DNA of 14,764 nucleotides from Rhodobacterales bacterium UBA3080 (lineage in GTDB: Bacteria > Pseudomonadota > Alphaproteobacteria > Rhodobacterales > Rhodobacteraceae), in contig DFBM01000075.1 in the NCBI GenBank assembly GCA_002366645.1, positions 1 through 14,764 of the forward strand, given 5' to 3'. Positions 6,611 to 14,234 of this stretch are shown in pieces (the stretch's first letter is position 1; each line of letters starts with the position of its first letter). A program made the translations under genes and the position numbers. The notes beneath the pieces are model-generated. The model was not told the DNA's origin and did no database searches. It saw only the letters and a list, made by a program, of their open reading frames with translations.

Positions 6611-6780
6611 TACACTCAGCTAGACTCGTACCGTGGAAAAGCCGAAGAGAGACTTTGGTCGGATTCTGCCGCGTATTACTCTCTAAATCGCGTCTCGCTC
6701 ACGAACCGTTATAACCAAGCTGCGGAAAACTCGCACTTAAAGCCCATCTAATTCGAGGGTATAGGAAATCGGGAAGTGTC

Positions 6781-6855
6781 TGGCTGGGATGGTAGGATTC
6801 GAACCTACGATACACGCTACCAAAAAGCGTTGCCTTACCACTTGGCTACATCCCA
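6781..6855 (-). tRNA. tRNA-Gln (anticodon TTG)
   Basis: Read on the minus strand, the sequence folds as a full cloverleaf. The acceptor stem pairs TGGGATG with CATCCCA, and the discriminator G is followed by an encoded CCA (6781-6783). The anticodon stem pairs ACGCT with AGCGT around the loop TTTTGGT, giving anticodon TTG (glutamine, codon CAA). The T-arm is GTAGG-TTCGAAT-CCTAC. It lies 83 bases after kdsA on the same strand, and the recombinase-bearing block ends about 170 bases from its 3' end. Confidence 0.95.
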
Positions 6856-6865
6856 ACTTAAGTGC

Positions 6866-6894
6866 TTCATAAATAGGCTTCAGCTTGGTCGCAA
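6866..6894 (-). promoter_or_regulatory. Likely tRNA-Gln promoter
   Basis: On the minus strand, TTGCGA (6894-6889) and TATGAA (6871-6866) are exactly 17 bases apart. Transcription would start a few bases before the mature tRNA 5' end at 6855. Confidence 0.45.
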
Positions 6895-6906
6895 GAGGAA
6901 ATTTTA

Positions 6907-6927
6907 GACGCCGCCAATGTCGGCGAC
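6907..6927 (-). terminator. Hairpin after kdsA
   Basis: On the minus strand GTCGCCG and CGGCGTC pair with one internal mismatch around a 7-base loop, 12 bases after the kdsA stop. It is followed by TAAAAT rather than a long T-run. It is plausible as a weak terminator or a 3'-end stabilising structure between kdsA and the tRNA promoter. Confidence 0.4.
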
Positions 6928-6938
6928 AAATTGGAATC

Positions 6939-7769
6939 TTAAAGCGGGCTAGACTTGGCGATTTGGTCAATTTTCATCAAAACCGCCACCAGATTAGGCA
7001 TTTCATGAAGCGGAATCGTGTTTGGACCATCGGAAGGAGCATTGTCTGGGTCTTCGTGCGTTTCAAGAAACACAGCTGCAACCCCCACGGCGGCTGCGGC
7101 CCGTGCCATTACGGGCGCGAACTCTCGTTGGCCGCCAGATGAGTCCCCCTGTCCACCTGGTTGCTGCACGCTATGTGTTGCGTCCATGACGACCGGATAG
7201 CCCGCCGCCGCCATAATCGGCAGCGCGCGCATATCCGTGACGAGCGTATTGTAACCAAAACTTGTGCCCCGTTCGCAAAGCATGATATTTTCGTTGCCGG
7301 TCGACGCAATTTTTTGCGCAACTTTCGCCATATCCCAAGGCGCAAGGAATTGGCCCTTTTTTACGTTTATCACTTTGCCCGCCCGCCCTGCGGCCAGAAG
7401 CAAATCTGTTTGCCGTGATAAAAAGGCCGGAATTTGAAGGATGTCGACAAAGGGTGCAACCTGACTGCATTGTTCGACATTGTGAACATCGGTTAACACC
7501 GGACAGTCAATTTCCTCCCGGACGGCCTTCAAAATCTCGAGACCGCGTTCCAAACCAACACCGCGTTGGCCATCAATGGAGGTTCGGTTGGCTTTGTCAA
7601 AGCTCCCCTTGAACACGAACCCCGCGCCGTTTTTAGCACATGTTTCCGCCATTTCTCGGGCTATCATCAACGCATGGTCCAGCGACTCTAACTGACAAGG
7701 GCCGGCGATTAACGTCAAAGGTAGCTCGTTAGAAATTCGAACCTTGCCGACACTAATCACTCGTTCCAT
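6939..7769 (-). CDS. kdsA: 3-deoxy-8-phosphooctulonate synthase (KDO-8-P synthase)
   Basis: This cytoplasmic enzyme condenses phosphoenolpyruvate with D-arabinose 5-phosphate to make Kdo 8-phosphate, the precursor of Kdo for lipid A-core and for capsule linkers. The 276-residue product is of normal family length and has IAGPCQLES near the N-terminus, KGSFDKANRTS, LTDVHNVEQ, VNVKKGQFLAP-like and CERGTSFGYNTL segments. C25 in the AGPC box corresponds to the metal-ligand cysteine of the metal-dependent class; the E. coli enzyme has Asn there. ATG 7769 was preferred over an in-frame TTG at 7775 that overlaps the upstream stop. It is the last gene of the kpsT-kpsE-kdsA set, only 2 bases after kpsE, which points to capsule or LPS production. 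Confidence 0.93.
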   Translation of the reverse strand: MERVISVGKVRISNELPLTLIAGPCQLESLDHALMIAREMAETCAKNGAGFVFKGSFDKANRTSIDGQRGVGLERGLEILKAVREEIDCPVLTDVHNVEQCSQVAPFVDILQIPAFLSRQTDLLLAAGRAGKVINVKKGQFLAPWDMAKVAQKIASTGNENIMLCERGTSFGYNTLVTDMRALPIMAAAGYPVVMDATHSVQQPGGQGDSSGGQREFAPVMARAAAAVGVAAVFLETHEDPDNAPSDGPNTIPLHEMPNLVAVLMKIDQIAKSSPL

Positions 7770-7771
7770 GA

Positions 7772-9169
7772 TCAAACGCTCACTTGCTCTCTGAGAATTG
7801 ATACGGTTAGCGACAACATGATGTAGATACCGAGAAAAATTACTAACGCCAAAATCGTATTTTCTAGTTTTCTTGGGTAAGTAGGTACATCTGGTGCAAC
7901 CGGAGATACCCCGATACTCAAGTACCGAACTTGTCGATTGGCATCGACACGGGCTGATTCCATCAGTTCCAGTGATTGCTGCAACATCAACTGACGAGTC
8001 ATGAGATTGGTCTCGGCGATCATCAATTCGCCCGATATTGTCGCCAATGACACGTTGTTGTTAGAAGATTCTGTCAATTTCGTGCGCAACTCCGCCACCC
8101 GCTCAACACGTCTTTCGATTTCTCTTTGCAAAATATCGGCACGAATTTCGTTGGGGCTTGGATTGTCGAGAATTTCCGCGAGGCTTAACAGCTTATCCTC
8201 TATCTGGAGTTCGAGCGAGTTGACTATGCTCATCTGCGCCGCAATTTCGGCGTCAGCACTTAGAACTCCGCGCGCTTGTTGCAATCCCAACACCGTATTC
8301 TGCGCCTCCAGCATGGCTGCTTCGGCGTCGTTATAAGACCCCATCGCGCCCTTCATCTGGTCCTCGCGCAAGCGTTTCGACAAATCATCAACACGTTCTT
8401 CAGCGAACCCGATCAAAGCTTCCGAAAATGCCTGCGATGCCTCAGGAGTTGCCGCGATAACTTCCAGGTGAATGATACCTTCACTCAGATCATAGCCGAC
8501 TTTAACGTTTTTCTCGTAAAGCTTGTAAGCGTCTTCAAGACTTGCATCCATGGGGAGACGTTGCAAATTGTCAATAAAGTCCTGTTGGAAATGGGCGCGG
8601 TACCCGTATTCTTCATCCAAACGCATCATCGCTTCGCGAGACGTCAAGTAACCTTGAACCGTGATCGAGTCGGCTGAATTCGCAAGACCAGTTCCCGAAA
8701 ATAGCGCCCCTAATCCACTTGCGCCGGCTGCTTCGGATTTCTGGATAACAAACTCGGATTCCGTTTCATACATATCGGCTGCTTCGGTGTAATAATATCG
8801 ACCAACCAGAAACGTCGGCAGCACAACAAAAAACATTAGACGAAGCATTAAAAGGAATAGGCGTACCCGGCGGCGGCGGATCAGATCACGCTGGATCGCG
8901 TGAACCTCGGCCAGCCTGTCAGCATCGTTCAGCATAAAATCTGCAGTTACGCGCTCACCGACTTCGGGGCTCCCTTGAACGGCTTTCTCCGGATTTGCGT
9001 TCCCGATATTGGTCAACGATACGTCGTCGCTCAACACATCAATTCCGAGCTCCTCCAGCAACTGTGCGGCATGTTCGTCGTTGTCGGCCTCAAGACCAAT
9101 ACGGCGCGCTTTTTGCCGCGCTTTACGCAGATACTGGCGGGTTCTTTGTGGGGGCTGATCATTAGGCAT
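7772..9169 (-). CDS. kpsE: Capsule polysaccharide export co-polymerase (KpsE/Wzz-like)
   Basis: This inner-membrane protein with a large periplasmic part links the KpsMT ABC transporter to the outer-membrane channel during capsule export. The 465-residue product has a basic cytoplasmic N-terminus, a first membrane segment at about 103-124, a long periplasmic helical region with many Glu/Gln/Leu heptad-like stretches (about 260-400), a proline-rich PVAPDVPTYPRK and a second membrane segment near the C-terminus (about 437-459). This topology is typical of polysaccharide co-polymerases. The N-terminal cytoplasmic extension of about 100 residues is longer than in E. coli KpsE, as is usual in alphaproteobacteria. 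It overlaps kpsT by 8 bases, and kdsA begins 2 bases after its stop, so the three genes form an operon. Confidence 0.87.
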   Translation of the reverse strand: MPNDQPPQRTRQYLRKARQKARRIGLEADNDEHAAQLLEELGIDVLSDDVSLTNIGNANPEKAVQGSPEVGERVTADFMLNDADRLAEVHAIQRDLIRRRRVRLFLLMLRLMFFVVLPTFLVGRYYYTEAADMYETESEFVIQKSEAAGASGLGALFSGTGLANSADSITVQGYLTSREAMMRLDEEYGYRAHFQQDFIDNLQRLPMDASLEDAYKLYEKNVKVGYDLSEGIIHLEVIAATPEASQAFSEALIGFAEERVDDLSKRLREDQMKGAMGSYNDAEAAMLEAQNTVLGLQQARGVLSADAEIAAQMSIVNSLELQIEDKLLSLAEILDNPSPNEIRADILQREIERRVERVAELRTKLTESSNNNVSLATISGELMIAETNLMTRQLMLQQSLELMESARVDANRQVRYLSIGVSPVAPDVPTYPRKLENTILALVIFLGIYIMLSLTVSILREQVSV

Positions 9170-9815
9170 CGTAGTTATACATCTGTTTTGCTTCTTCCAA
9201 AGTATCGAACATGTGCAGCCTACCGTTTCTCAAGACCGCCGCGGAGGAGCAATACTGCTCGAGTACGCCGGGGCTATGCGAAACAATCACCACAGTCGAG
9301 CGTTTTAGACGGTCTCGCAAGACGTTACCGGCTTTCCGGTTGAATTCTACGTCTGTGGTCCCGGGCATTCCCTCGTCGATAAGATAAATATCAAAATCGA
9401 GCGCTAATAGAAGCGAAAATGTGAATCGTGACCTCATCCCGGAGGAATAGGTGCTGATCGGCATCTCGAAATATTCGTTCAATCCCGCAAGATAACGACA
9501 AAACGCTTCGACATAATCGGGATCAAGACCATAGATCCGCGCGATGTAGCGGGCGTTTTCGCCAGCCGAATGGCTTCCCGAGACCCCGCCCATAAATCCT
9601 AACGGAAACGAAATGCGCGAACTGCGGAAAATATTACCCTCGTCAGGCTGCTCAAGCCCTGCCATCATATTGATAATGGTGGTCTTGCCGGTACCGTTCG
9701 GCGCAAGAATACCCATGGAGCGGCCAAGCTCGATTTTGAAGCTGGCCTGATCCAGAATGACCTTACGCTGTGTGCCAGTCCAAAACGATTTGCTGACATT
9801 TCTAAATTCAATCAT
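9162..9815 (-). CDS. kpsT: Capsule polysaccharide ABC transporter ATP-binding protein (KpsT-like)
   Basis: This ATPase powers export of capsular polysaccharide across the inner membrane with the permease KpsM. The 217-residue product has Walker A APNGTGKTT (38-46; Ala replaces the usual first Gly), the signature YSSGMRSR (123-130), whose SSGM form is characteristic of polysaccharide exporters, Walker B IYLIDE (143-148) with the catalytic Glu, and the switch H180. Length is normal for KpsT. The ATG at 9815 has only a weak ribosome binding site. The downstream kpsE overlaps by 8 bases. No kpsM lies next to it: upstream is a roughly 200-base divergent promoter region and an unrelated gene. Confidence 0.9.
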   Translation of the reverse strand: MIEFRNVSKSFWTGTQRKVILDQASFKIELGRSMGILAPNGTGKTTIINMMAGLEQPDEGNIFRSSRISFPLGFMGGVSGSHSAGENARYIARIYGLDPDYVEAFCRYLAGLNEYFEMPISTYSSGMRSRFTFSLLLALDFDIYLIDEGMPGTTDVEFNRKAGNVLRDRLKRSTVVIVSHSPGVLEQYCSSAAVLRNGRLHMFDTLEEAKQMYNYDA

Positions 9816-10018
9816 TTTGGTCGGTCATTACTAAATTAGGGCCTGTTGAATGGGCATGGAGTTTAGCTTATCGCAATTCCGGTTGATGAAATGCAAACAC
9901 AATACGTTCTATCGCATCTTTTCATCACACCAACCTAACTATTTCTTCATATATTTGACATTCCGGCTTGTCATTTTTTGCGCGTCCTGCAAGGAAACAC
10001 CTAACGTGGAGACCTAAA

Positions 10019-10804
10019 ATGCCTACCCTTCTTGACCAGACATATGCAGCCATGTCCGCAGCACCGGACGACGAAGCGGCGAGTTTACAATTTTACGAGC
10101 GCCTGTCGGATGCCGAGCTGTTTTTGATGTTGGAAGAAGAAGCCAGCGACGACCGTGCTAAACCTTTGGTTTTTGAAACGGCGGACGGACCTTTTGCACT
10201 GGTTTTTGACCGCGAGGATCGACTGGCCGAGTTTGTCGACACCCCGACGCCATTCGTCGCATTGTCCGGCCGGCGCATCGCCAAATTACTGGCGGGCGAA
10301 GGTATCGGGCTTGGATTAAACCTAGGTGTGGCGCCTTCTTCCATGTTACTGCCACCTGCGGCGATCGACTGGTTGCACGAAGTTCTGGGTGCAAATTCTA
10401 TCGTTACCGAAGCCACACCCGAACGACTACACGCCCCTAAAGGACTTCCTGAGACGCTGGTTTCGGCACTGGATACCAAAATCGCGAATATGTCGGGCGT
10501 GGCTTCTGCGGCTTATCTGGTCGGTGTTATATATCTAGGCGGATTAAATGGGCATATGCTCGCATTTGTCGACACGCCAGCCGCGGCGCGCGAAGGTGTG
10601 GCCGAGGCGATATCCGAAGCGCTAGTGTTCAGTGGTGTCGAAGCTGGGCAGCTGGATGTAACGTTTCTGGATCAAGACAATCCACTGGTGTCCGAGTTTG
10701 CCAAAGTTGGTCTAACCTTCGAAATTCCCGCGCTGATTTTGCCAACGGCACTTAAACCTCTGGCTCCGGGCATGGACCCTGACAAACCGCCTAAACTGCG
10801 CTAA
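10019..10804 (+). CDS. SseB-family protein
   Basis: The 261-residue acidic soluble protein resembles the SseB N-terminal domain family; the segments PTPFVALSGRRIAKLLA and GLGLNLG...LLPPAAIDWL are recognisable. SseB was first named for enhanced serine sensitivity in E. coli, but the biochemical role is unclear. ATG 10019 was chosen over an in-frame upstream start at 9968 because GGAG (10008-10011) lies 7 bases before it and the conserved protein begins there. The gene is transcribed away from kpsT. Its TAA overlaps the TAG of the converging DUF2497-like gene within CTAA (10801-10804), with no terminator visible between them. In Rhodobacterales it commonly sits in this tolC/DUF2497 neighbourhood. 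Confidence 0.75.
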   Translation: MPTLLDQTYAAMSAAPDDEAASLQFYERLSDAELFLMLEEEASDDRAKPLVFETADGPFALVFDREDRLAEFVDTPTPFVALSGRRIAKLLAGEGIGLGLNLGVAPSSMLLPPAAIDWLHEVLGANSIVTEATPERLHAPKGLPETLVSALDTKIANMSGVASAAYLVGVIYLGGLNGHMLAFVDTPAAAREGVAEAISEALVFSGVEAGQLDVTFLDQDNPLVSEFAKVGLTFEIPALILPTALKPLAPGMDPDKPPKLR

Positions 10805-11223
10805 CGATTTTTTTCCAGTAGAAGGACCATGTCACGTTTAATCGCGCCGACGATTTCTTTGCCAAGTTCACCGCGCAATTGTTCCTGTACGACCTCACGC
10901 ACCATATCTCGCAACATGCCTTCGTCGATTGCAGGGTTCGCGATTGCAAAACTATCCCCGGAATCAATTGGCGTGTCGTGCGGCACACGCATGCTTTTCT
11001 CAAGTATGACGGTTTTTCGTTTCGACGGATAAACCCGCATATGAGGCCGAAGTATCAGTATCTTTGATGGCAGGTTTCGGTTCGATGCGGAAGTATTAAC
11101 AGCTGGCTTTTCTTCAACAGCTGGCTGCAACTCTTCCGAAATTTTTGCACGCGTTTCCTTTTGCACCATCTCGCGGATGGAGGACAAAACATCGCTTAAG
11201 TGCTTTTTATCAGGTTTGTCCAC
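10801..11223 (-). CDS. DUF2497/PopZ-like small protein
   Basis: This is a 140-residue hydrophilic protein. A short N-terminal helix, LSDVLSSIREMVQKE (about residues 9-23), matches the start of DUF2497 proteins. A Pro/Lys/Glu-rich linker (about 30-95) looks disordered. The C-terminal helical segment, beginning IDEGMLRDMVREVVQEQL, resembles the multimerising end of this family. PopZ of Caulobacter, the best-known relative, organises the cell pole; whether this homologue does so is unknown. The GTG at 11223 was selected because TGAGGA precedes it by 5 bases; an upstream in-frame TTG at 11235 is less likely. It follows tolC on the same strand after about 60 bases and converges with the sseB-like gene. 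Confidence 0.65.
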   Translation of the reverse strand: MDKPDKKHLSDVLSSIREMVQKETRAKISEELQPAVEEKPAVNTSASNRNLPSKILILRPHMRVYPSKRKTVILEKSMRVPHDTPIDSGDSFAIANPAIDEGMLRDMVREVVQEQLRGELGKEIVGAIKRDMVLLLEKNR

Positions 11224-11264
11224 GCGTATCCTCAACGATCGCCTATCGTCAAACTAGCGGAGGT

Positions 11265-11284
11265 CGAGTTCAGACGTCAACTCG
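11265..11284 (-). repeat. Hairpin between tolC and the DUF2497-like gene
   Basis: CGAGTT and AACTCG form a perfect 6-base stem around an 8-base loop, starting one base after the tolC stop codon. No T-run follows, so it may mark RNA processing or partial attenuation between the two genes rather than termination. Confidence 0.4.
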
Positions 11285-11285
11285 C

Positions 11286-12659
11286 TTACTCCCAACGATC
11301 ACCAATCGCATCGAGGATCTTGCTTCCCGAAAACGTTGAGCCAGATTGTTTGGTTACTTCGTTGAAGTTCACCTCTGGATCATAAGCCGGAATGCCGAGG
11401 TCAAGGTTTTCAACGGTCAGTAACCCCATCGAAGACAAAAGGTTAAGCGCAGCAACATACTCGTCACGCTGTGCGGATGCCAGATTCGACTTCGCTGACA
11501 GCAGTTCTTGTTCCGCGTCCAACAGATCAAGCGTTGTTCGCGATCCCAACCGTGTTTCCTCGAGAATGCCGTTATAAGCGATCTGCGAGGCTTCAATTTG
11601 CAAGTTGGCCGCAACAATCGAAGCTCGCGCGACACGAATGTTAGCCCAGCTCGACGCTGTCGCCTGCCGGATTTGACGCATAACATTCTGGGTTGTGGCT
11701 TTACGGCCTTCTAGCGCCTGTGCCGCCGAACGCATCGAACTGGAAAGCACGCCACCATTATAAATTGGCACTTGCCCCGCAACCCCAACCGTTGCCCCGA
11801 CGACATCTACCGGAGTATTCGAATAAGCAAGCGAACCAGTCAGGCTGACAGTTGGCGACACCGCTGAACGGGCGCGTTCTACATCATGTTCCGCTGCCTT
11901 TTCGCTAAAGCGTGCGGCACGGATAGAAGGGTGTTCGCGCATCGCGATAGACTCGGCTTCGGCCAATGAGTTCGGCAACCTTGGCAACGCAGGCGTAGGT
12001 TGCAAATTCGTCGGCTCCGCACCGACAACAGCACGATAGATTTCTTGCGAAAGCGCCAAACGGCCCGAACTTGCGGCCAGACTGGTTTTCGTTGCAGCTA
12101 GCCGCGCTTGAACCAACGCCACTTCGGTTCGCGTAACAGCCCCAACCGCAAAGCGGTCTTCCATCGCCTTCAGCTGTTGCTGGTTAACGTTAACCTCGTT
12201 TTGCGAGAGGGCCAGGAATTTCTGGTCGCGACGCACATCAAGATATGCCGTAGCAGCACTTAGCAACGTGGACTGACTGCTGGCCTTTAGGTTCTCGCGT
12301 GCGGCAAACACCATATTTGCAGCTGCATTTACCGCTTCGGCTGTTCGGCCACCGTCAAATATCGTCAATCTCGCATCCAGTGACGCCCGCAGGGTATCTG
12401 CTGGCGGCACAACACTGTCCAAAGCTTGCGAAACCGCCGCACTTCCCGAAGCCGTAACCGTCGGCCGCATGCCCGCACCTGCCTGAACCACCGTCTCATC
12501 TTGTGCACGTAAACTGGCGCGACTGCTTTCGAGTGTCGGATTGGTGCGATAGGCCTGAACCAGCGCTTCGTGCAATGTAACCGCCGAAGCCTCAATCGGA
12601 AGTAACGCAAGCCCGGCCAGAATGGTCACACCGTAGGTGGCTTTGATCTTAAAAGGCAT
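11286..12659 (-). CDS. tolC: TolC-family outer-membrane efflux/secretion channel
   Basis: TolC trimers form the outer-membrane and periplasmic tunnel for type I secretion and RND/MFS drug efflux. The 457-residue product has a clear signal peptide (basic start, hydrophobic core, cleavage after ASA at about residue 26). It then shows the two-repeat outer-membrane factor architecture: VTLHEALVQAYRTNPTLESS starts the first repeat, and LAEAESIAMREHPSIRAARF starts the second near residue 230. Long helical Ala/Gln/Glu-rich stretches and TTLDLLDAEQELLSAKSNLA lie near the end. Length is typical. The ATG at 12659 is preceded by GGAG. No adaptor or transporter partner is next to it, as usual for housekeeping tolC. 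It lies 69 bases after the pcm-like gene on the same strand and is probably co-transcribed with it. Confidence 0.92.
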   Translation of the reverse strand: MPFKIKATYGVTILAGLALLPIEASAVTLHEALVQAYRTNPTLESSRASLRAQDETVVQAGAGMRPTVTASGSAAVSQALDSVVPPADTLRASLDARLTIFDGGRTAEAVNAAANMVFAARENLKASSQSTLLSAATAYLDVRRDQKFLALSQNEVNVNQQQLKAMEDRFAVGAVTRTEVALVQARLAATKTSLAASSGRLALSQEIYRAVVGAEPTNLQPTPALPRLPNSLAEAESIAMREHPSIRAARFSEKAAEHDVERARSAVSPTVSLTGSLAYSNTPVDVVGATVGVAGQVPIYNGGVLSSSMRSAAQALEGRKATTQNVMRQIRQATASSWANIRVARASIVAANLQIEASQIAYNGILEETRLGSRTTLDLLDAEQELLSAKSNLASAQRDEYVAALNLLSSMGLLTVENLDLGIPAYDPEVNFNEVTKQSGSTFSGSKILDAIGDRWE

Positions 12660-12728
12660 ATGCGAATCTCCGTCTGATTATTGGTCAATCATTAGCGAGG
12701 CATACATGAAGGGCAACACAAGGTGAAC

Positions 12729-13382
12729 CTAAAAAGAAAACTCTGTTTTAGCGGCGAACCCCGGCAAAATCGGAGCGGTGGCATCAAAAGCAGAGTGCCA
12801 ACTGATTCCAGCAGCGGTCTTCCGGCCGATCCGGCACTGCCCCTGCGGACCGTCAACAAACAACGCAGCGATTCTACCGCCGACCTTCAACTGATCCAAG
12901 AGGGAATCGGGTATAACCTGAACACCGCCTTCAATTATGATGACATCGTAGGGACCATGCTCCGCCGCGCCTGCAATTAACGCACCTTTGTGGATTACCG
13001 CGTTATCGGCGGACTGCTCACTCAAGATCGTTTCAGCCTCGTTTGCCAAGGCTTCATTTTCTTCAACAGCAATCACTGCCTCGGCAAGGCGGGCAATCAC
13101 CGCCGCCGAATATCCCATCCCAACCCCGATATCGAGCACAAGTTCGTTACCACTTATATTAAGCGTTTCCAACATCTTGGCCAATATTCTCGGGGCAAGA
13201 ACGACGCTACTTGCGTCAAGACTAATGTGTTGTCCAACATATGCCAACGGCCGCTGCTCGGCAGGGATATATACTTCGCGCGGAACCTGCAGCATCGCTT
13301 CGATTATCGGGTAAAGCGTCACATCTGAAGGGCGGACTTGTCCGTCAACCATGGCAGTGCGGGCGGCTTGGTAGTCAATCAT
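12729..13382 (-). CDS. pcm: Protein-L-isoaspartate O-methyltransferase-like protein
   Basis: Members transfer a methyl group from SAM to L-isoaspartyl residues, starting repair of aged proteins. The 217-residue product has family features: ARTAMVDGQVRPSDV at the start, VPREVYIP (33-40), the SAM-binding segment LVLDIGVGMGYSA (81-93) and YDVIIIEGGV with LLDQLKVGGR (145-170). ATG 13382 was chosen over an upstream in-frame ATG because the conserved MIDYQAARTAM start begins there and AAGG lies 9 bases upstream. The usual GxGQTIS substrate loop reads VGQHISLDAS, and the SAM loop lacks the common GTGSGY form. Rhodobacterales homologues often show such changes, so actual isoaspartate repair is less certain than membership of the fold. 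It is the first gene of a likely pcm-tolC operon. Confidence 0.85.
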   Translation of the reverse strand: MIDYQAARTAMVDGQVRPSDVTLYPIIEAMLQVPREVYIPAEQRPLAYVGQHISLDASSVVLAPRILAKMLETLNISGNELVLDIGVGMGYSAAVIARLAEAVIAVEENEALANEAETILSEQSADNAVIHKGALIAGAAEHGPYDVIIIEGGVQVIPDSLLDQLKVGGRIAALFVDGPQGQCRIGRKTAAGISWHSAFDATAPILPGFAAKTEFSF

Positions 13383-13471
13383 CTTGCTGGCCTTTTTGAA
13401 CTGGGTGATTGGCATTCTTTTGGCACAAATAAACGAGCGGAGCAACTTGATCTGTCGCAGACTATTCTGGC

Positions 13472-13500
13472 TTGCACGTCCCCCACCCGATTGCTATAGC
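13472..13500 (+). promoter_or_regulatory. Likely tRNA-Cys promoter
   Basis: TTGCAC (13472-13477) and TATAGC (13495-13500) are separated by the ideal 17 bases and end 22 bases before the mature tRNA. The -10 box lies inside the perfect palindrome TTGCTATAGCAA (13491-13502). Confidence 0.55.
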
Positions 13501-13522
13501 AACAACCAACCCGAAGGCATCA

Positions 13523-13596
13523 GGCGAGTTGGCGGAGTGGTTACGCAGCGGATTGCAAATCCGTGTACACGAGTTCGATTCTCGTACTCGCCTCCA
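13523..13596 (+). tRNA. tRNA-Cys (anticodon GCA)
   Basis: A complete cloverleaf is visible. The acceptor stem pairs GGCGAGT with ACTCGCC, followed by discriminator T and an encoded CCA (13594-13596). The anticodon stem is GCGGA/TCCGT with loop TTGCAAA, giving anticodon GCA. The T-arm is ACGAG-TTCGATT-CTCGT. An integrase gene begins 140 bases downstream, so the 3' end of this tRNA is the probable attachment site of an island. Confidence 0.95.
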
Positions 13597-13598
13597 TT

Positions 13599-13628
13599 AA
13601 CCCTTTGGGTTCATTACCTTTTATTTTT
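13599..13628 (+). terminator. Possible tRNA-Cys terminator
   Basis: AACCC and GGGTT (13599-13611) pair around TTT immediately after the tRNA and are followed by a T-rich stretch to 13628. The 5-base stem is short, so this is a weak call. Confidence 0.35.
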
Positions 13629-13642
13629 CACCCACCACAAAA

Positions 13643-13699
13643 TGTGCGTTGCACACTTGTAGCACACTTTTGTTGTCGCAAGGTGTGTTCAAAAAGTGT
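13643..13699. repeat. Clustered short repeats next to tRNA-Cys
   Basis: The segment contains the hairpin TGTGC-GTT-GCACA (13643-13655), a direct repeat GCACACTT at 13651-13658 and 13662-13669 (11-base period), and an imperfect inverted pair ACACTTTTG (13664-13672) with CAAAAAGTGT (13690-13699). Repeats between a tRNA 3' end and an integrase gene are where integrase arm-type and accessory-factor sites normally lie. Confidence 0.45.
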
Positions 13700-13700
13700 A

Positions 13701-13736
13701 GTTTCAACATAGTGTTTAAAAACAGTGAGTTGAAAC
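13701..13736. promoter_or_regulatory. Perfect 8-base inverted repeat abutting the integrase start
   Basis: GTTTCAAC (13701-13708) and GTTGAAAC (13729-13736) are exact complements separated by 20 AT-rich bases, and the integrase GTG begins at the next base. It could be an operator for autoregulation, an integrase arm site, or an mRNA hairpin limiting translation. No ordinary Shine-Dalgarno is apparent in front of the GTG. Confidence 0.5.
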
Positions 13737-14234
13737 GTGACAAGCGACGCAGCAACAATTAAAGTTAACGAGAAACTTACGCTTTATAGACGTGCGAACA
13801 GCAATCGCTGGCAGGCACGACTCTTATTGGAAAATGGCGAGTGGCACCGCTTTTCTACGAAAACAACGGATTTAGACACAGCAAAAGATTTTGCACTCAA
13901 GCAATTTTACACAGCAGACTTCCGCAAAAACAACAATCTGCCTGAAAGCACCCGCAAGCTTCGTCGTGTTGCATTATTTACACGAAACAGAATGCAGGAA
14001 GAACTGGACGCAGGTGGCGGAAAAGTTGTGTTTGTAGATTACATATCCGCAATTGACCGCTATTTAATTCCGTTCTTTGGCAACATGGACGTTGCTGCAA
14101 TTACGGTTAACGATTTAAAGGATTTTGATAAATTCCGCACTAAAAAGATGGGGCGGAAAGCATCACACAGCACAGTCAACATGCACAACAGTGCTCTAAA
14201 CAGAGTGTTTGATGAAGGCTTAGCCCGCGCATGA
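13737..14234 (+). pseudogene. Tyrosine integrase, N-terminal and core-binding domains only
   Basis: The 165-residue product resembles the N-terminal half of site-specific tyrosine integrases. An arm-binding-like part reads LTLYRRANSNRWQARLLLEN and WHRFSTKTTDLDTAKDFAL. The SAM-like core-binding domain (about 85-165) includes DYISAIDRYLIPFFGNMDV, TVNDLKDFDKFR and HSTVNMHNSALNRVFDEGLA. Family members are about 350-420 residues. This frame stops exactly where the catalytic domain should begin, and no RxxR...HxLR...Y motif is found in any frame downstream. It is therefore inactive as a recombinase unless it acts with another copy. It starts with GTG and ends in ATGA shared with the next frame. Location right after tRNA-Cys is classic for island integrases. 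Confidence 0.75.

Noticed and set aside
6611..6780. Gap between recombinase and tRNA-Gln as the right attachment site, including AGAGAG (6646-6651) and CTCTCT (6679-6684)
   Set aside because: No matching copy of this sequence or of the tRNA-Gln 3' end was found on the left side of the block by eye, and the 6-base pair is too short with a loop of nearly 30 bases to call a terminator.
9955..9983. TTGACA at 9955-9960 as a promoter for the sseB-like gene
   Set aside because: The -35 box is perfect, but no acceptable -10 box lies 16-18 bases downstream (the sequence there is T-rich then GCGCG).
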